From positions 1-64,000 of the forward strand of contig NZ_BMSE01000011.1 in the NCBI RefSeq assembly GCF_014648995.1: a DNA stretch of 64,000 nucleotides, given 5' to 3'. Source of the stretch: Streptomyces massasporeus (GTDB lineage Bacteria; Actinomycetota; Actinomycetes; Streptomycetales; Streptomycetaceae). Below are positions 61,744 to 64,000 of the stretch, one piece after another. A program made the translations under genes and the position numbers. The notes under the pieces were generated by a model. It saw nothing but the letters and a program-made list of their open reading frames with translations. It was not told the DNA's origin and did not search any database. Within the stretch, counting starts at the first letter, position 1. Every line of letters starts with the position of its first letter.

Positions 61744-62169
61744 GTGAACTCGTTCGTCCACAAGACCCTGGTGGTGCAGCTCCAGGCGGGCGACACGGAC
61801 CGTTTCTCCGTGCTCGCCCACCTGAGCTACGACGCCGCGGACCCGTTCGCCGTCACCGTGGTCTTCAGCCATGACGGCCGCGTTCTCGCCCGGTGGCAGC
61901 TGGACCGGGAGATGCTCGGTGACGCGCTGCGGCGTCCGGTCGGGGAGGGCGACGTGCGGATGCGCCCTCAGGCGCGGGGGATGTGGCAGGAGCTGCGCCT
62001 GGAGTTCCTCGGCGACGCCCGGGCCGACGGCGGCCGTCACCACGCCGTGGTGTTCGCCTGGGCGCCGGGGTTCGCGGCGTTCCTGCGCGAGACCTACGAG
62101 GTGGTGCGGCCGGGCCGCGAGGAGGTCCATGTCGACGACTTCCTGGCGGGCGTGCTCGCCGGGGGCTGA
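61744..62169 (+). CDS. SsgA-like sporulation/cell division protein
   Basis: A 141-residue SsgA-like protein (SALP). VVQLQAGDTDRFSVLAHLSY, DPFAVTVVFSHDGRVLARW and FLRETYEVVRPGREE are typical. SALPs steer septum placement and peptidoglycan events during sporulation and occur only in morphologically complex actinobacteria. The start is GTG 61744 with GGAGG seven bases upstream. Which SALP (SsgA-G) it is cannot be settled. Confidence 0.9.
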   Translation: MNSFVHKTLVVQLQAGDTDRFSVLAHLSYDAADPFAVTVVFSHDGRVLARWQLDREMLGDALRRPVGEGDVRMRPQARGMWQELRLEFLGDARADGGRHHAVVFAWAPGFAAFLRETYEVVRPGREEVHVDDFLAGVLAGG

Positions 62170-62252
62170 ACCGCCGCCGGTTTTGAGTAGGCGTACTCAT
62201 GCCGAGGGCCCGCCCCCGACCGGACGATGGGCTGCCTCGAGAGGAGCCCGCC

Positions 62253-63020
62253 ATGTCCGCTGTGTCCGACGTACGTCCGGGTCCCCGGCCGTTGCTGCCC
62301 GCCGCCCTCGCCTGGGGTGTGCTCGCGGTGCTGGCCCTGTCCGGGTGGAACCCGCACGACCGCATGACCTGGTTCCTGGAGGTCGTGTGGGTCGTCGTCG
62401 GTCTGCCGCTGCTGGTGCTGACCCGGCGGCGCTTCCCGCTCACCGGTCTGTTGTGCTGCCTGCTGGCCGCCCACGCCGTGGTGCTGATGGTGGGCGGCCA
62501 CTACACCTACGCCGAGGTGCCGCTCGGTGACCGGGTCCGGGACGTCTTCGGTCTGGATCGCAATCCCTATGACCGGTTCGGCCACCTGATGCAGGGCTTC
62601 GTGCCGGCCGTGCTGGTGCGCGAGCTGCTGGTGCGCACCTCGCCGCTGCGCGGCAGCCGCTGGCTCGCTCCGCTGACCGTGTGCGCGTGTCTGGCCTTCA
62701 GCGCCGTCTTCGAGATGCTCGAGTGGGCGGCCGCCGTGGCCGGAGGGCACGCGGCCGACGCCTTTCTGGCCACCCAGGGCGACGTGTGGGACACGCAGTG
62801 GGACATGTTCTGCGCGCTGATCGGGGCCACCGCCTCGCTGCTGCTGCTCAGCCGGGTGCACGACCGGCAGCTGGCGGCGGTGCCGTCACTTCGACGTGTA
62901 GCGGTGCCGGGTCCACAGCGGCAGGACGAACCAGCACAGCAGGTACCAGCCGACCACACCGGCGACCAGGTAGGGCACGAAACCGTCGTGCGTGGCCACG
63001 CGCAGGATGAGCAGCAGTGA
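62253..63020 (+). CDS. DUF2238/YjdF-like membrane protein
   Basis: A 255-residue membrane protein with about six helices. YAEVPLGDRVRDVFGL, NPYDRFGHLMQGFVPA and WDTQWDMFCALIGATAS are DUF2238/YjdF signatures. The family normally ends near LSRVHDRQLA; here the frame runs on 45 residues into sequence antisense to the next gene, suggesting a lost stop or frameshift. ATG 62253 has GAGGAG upstream. The function is unknown. Confidence 0.85.
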   Translation: MSAVSDVRPGPRPLLPAALAWGVLAVLALSGWNPHDRMTWFLEVVWVVVGLPLLVLTRRRFPLTGLLCCLLAAHAVVLMVGGHYTYAEVPLGDRVRDVFGLDRNPYDRFGHLMQGFVPAVLVRELLVRTSPLRGSRWLAPLTVCACLAFSAVFEMLEWAAAVAGGHAADAFLATQGDVWDTQWDMFCALIGATASLLLLSRVHDRQLAAVPSLRRVAVPGPQRQDEPAQQVPADHTGDQVGHETVVRGHAQDEQQ

Positions 63021-63383
63021 GGCGGTCGTGGTGGCGAGCAGCAGCACGAGGCCGAGCAGGGTGAGCCGGGAGGCCAGCTGGACCGCCTGGGGTTTGACGC
63101 GCCGCCCGGCGACGATGCGGTGCAGGGCCACCGGCCCGATGAGCGCCCCGGTCGCGCAGGCACCGAGGACGACCGTCACGAGATAGATCGTCTGGTCGGT
63201 GCCGGAGAGGTCGTCGTACTTCTCGGTGAACACCACCGTGAGGAGGAAGCCGAAGAGGATCTGGACGCCCATCTGCGCCACGCGGACTTCCTGGATGAGC
63301 TCCTGCCACATCCGGTCCGCTCTCTCCTCCTCCGTCTCGTTGCGCCCCCGGCGCATGGCCCCGCCCTCTGCCGCGTCCGCCAC
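62886..63383 (-). CDS. Integral membrane protein, DUF6328-like
   Basis: A 165-residue protein with a charged N-terminus (RNETEEERADRMWQELIQEV) and four membrane helices. RVAQMGVQILFGFLLTVVF and the following layout match the DUF6328 family as I remember it. It ends with the basic LPLWTRHRYTSK. It overlaps the 3' end of the convergent DUF2238-like gene by 135 bases. No function known. Confidence 0.75.
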   Translation of the reverse strand: MADAAEGGAMRRGRNETEEERADRMWQELIQEVRVAQMGVQILFGFLLTVVFTEKYDDLSGTDQTIYLVTVVLGACATGALIGPVALHRIVAGRRVKPQAVQLASRLTLLGLVLLLATTTASLLLILRVATHDGFVPYLVAGVVGWYLLCWFVLPLWTRHRYTSK

Positions 63384-63535
63384 TGTTCCTCCCGGTGTGA
63401 GACCTGAGCCCTCCGCGTTCCCGGGTTCCCCGGAACGACTCGTCGTCCCGCGGGCCCCCCGGGAGCGGTTTGAGCGATCAGGGGACGGTTACACGGACGG
63501 CGCGAATGACGCAGAACCGAGGAGGTCGTGGACTC

Positions 63536-63883
63536 ATGTCCGGAACACAGCTCACCGTGACGCTCAGCGGCGGAGGCGCCGACGACGCGCGAGCGGTCGT
63601 CCGGGCCCTGGAAGGCACGTTCGGGTCGCCCGACGAGCTTCCCGCCGACGAGAACGCGACGGTCCACACGGCGACCTTCGACGGGGAGACGGACGCGCGT
63701 CCCGCCGGCGGCGACGGAGCGGGTTCCGGGCGGCTGTCCGCACCGGTGACCGTCACCGTGCAGGGCAGCCCGGAGGCCGTGCGGCGGGCGAGCGACACGC
63801 TCACCCGGGCCTTCACGGCACGCGACGACGGCGCCGCCTCCGGCGACCAGGAGCAGGAGAGGCAGCTGCTCCTGGAGCCGTGA
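63536..63883 (+). CDS. Hypothetical acidic protein
   Basis: A 115-residue, Ala/Gly/Asp-rich protein with a possible beta-sheet core (TQLTVTLSGGGADDARAVVR, RLSAPVTVTVQGSPEAVRRA). I do not recognise it. ATG 63536 has GAGGAGG about ten bases upstream. GTTT (near 63467) plus GGTTAC 15 bases later is a weak SigB-type promoter resemblance. It is convergent with the partial reductase gene. Confidence 0.5.
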   Translation: MSGTQLTVTLSGGGADDARAVVRALEGTFGSPDELPADENATVHTATFDGETDARPAGGDGAGSGRLSAPVTVTVQGSPEAVRRASDTLTRAFTARDDGAASGDQEQERQLLLEP

Positions 63884-63892
63884 GAGGCGGCC

Positions 63893-64000
63893 TCACCAGC
63901 GGGATTCGACCTGGTCCTTGATGCGCCGGTCGTACAGGTCGCGGATCGCCGTCAGCGTCTCGCCGGGCAGCTGCGGGAGGCGGGCGGCGTCCGCGTTGGC
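63893..64000 (-). CDS. Aldo/keto reductase-like protein (C-terminal end, 5' part outside window)
   Basis: The minus-strand frame is open from the window edge and ends at TGA (63895-63893). The 35 visible residues (ARLPQLPGETLTAIRDLYDR, then RIKDQVESRW) resemble the C-terminal helix of aldo/keto reductases. Only the tail is seen, so the family is tentative. Confidence 0.5.
   Translation of the reverse strand, partial: ANADAARLPQLPGETLTAIRDLYDRRIKDQVESRW

Overview
The window looks like chromosomal DNA of a Streptomyces or very close relative. It is uniformly very GC-rich with strong third-position GC. It carries the GlgE/TreS/maltokinase/GlgB glucan pathway, a WhiB-like protein, an SsgA-like sporulation protein, a SigB/SigF-type sigma factor with several RsbW-like anti-sigma factors, and many small actinobacterial protein families. 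I see no rRNA, tRNA, CRISPR array, insertion sequence, integrase or phage gene. All coordinates, starts and family calls come from reading the sequence; no database search was possible.

Layout. 1-5.8 kb: end of glgE, then treS, maltokinase and glgB, a tightly packed operon ending at a 14-bp perfect hairpin. 5.8-9.3 kb: a YbdK-type carboxylate-amine ligase, a small membrane protein and a long-chain acyl-CoA ligase. 9.4-24.4 kb: a stress-signalling island. It holds an RsbW-like ATPase, a PRC-barrel protein, a STAS antagonist, and an overlapping five-gene run of RsbR-, RsbS- and RsbT-like proteins with two SpoIIE-type phosphatases. These are followed by a type II NADH dehydrogenase, a FUSC membrane protein, DUF1206, ANTAR-GAF and DUF5133 proteins, a SigB-family sigma factor and a second RsbW-like ATPase. 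24.9-25.6 kb: a decayed Orn/Lys/Arg decarboxylase with a four-copy 8-bp repeat, then a candidate 6C-like small RNA ending in an intrinsic terminator. 25.7-31.1 kb: a cyclic-nucleotide-type sensor, an MFS exporter, a divergent LysE/LysG pair, and a TetR regulator divergent from a saccharopine-dehydrogenase-like enzyme.

31.2-38.5 kb: a WhiB-like protein with an unusual cysteine spacing, DUF488, a TetR plus FAD-dehydrogenase operon behind a double operator, AlkB, a metallo-beta-lactamase-fold hydrolase, a DUF4032 kinase-like protein, a universal stress protein and a VOC protein. 38.6-42.1 kb: an overlapping three-gene signalling operon (response regulator fused to a thioredoxin-reductase-like flavoprotein, cNMP-domain histidine kinase, UBP-type zinc finger). 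42.2-49.5 kb: a large LuxR-type ATPase regulator convergent with a ROK / alpha-galactosidase / SGNH-hydrolase operon. 49.7-51.8 kb: a TerD-CAP-CAP fusion behind a triplicated initiation region, and an AIM24 protein. 52-55.3 kb: TPR protein, polyprenyl synthase, threonine-dehydratase-like enzyme. 55.7-64 kb: a membrane-anchored pseudokinase, a serine hydrolase, an F420-type oxidoreductase, conserved hypotheticals, an SsgA-like protein behind a SigB-type promoter match, membrane proteins, and the end of an aldo/keto reductase.

How it works together (inference). The 9.4-24.4 kb island contains every part of a partner-switching cascade: stressosome-like RsbR/S/T, SpoIIE phosphatases, STAS antagonist, two RsbW-like kinases and a sigma factor. 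SigB-type promoter matches near 7.3 kb and 61.7 kb suggest possible outputs. Three genes (34.4, 38.1 and 49.5 kb) have a TANNNT hexamer exactly six bases before ATG, which fits leaderless transcription. The most novel-looking items are the chained mini-ORFs at 49.7 kb, the decarboxylase relic with its repeat, the CX3C WhiB-like protein and the convergent gene-end repeats at 57.3 kb.
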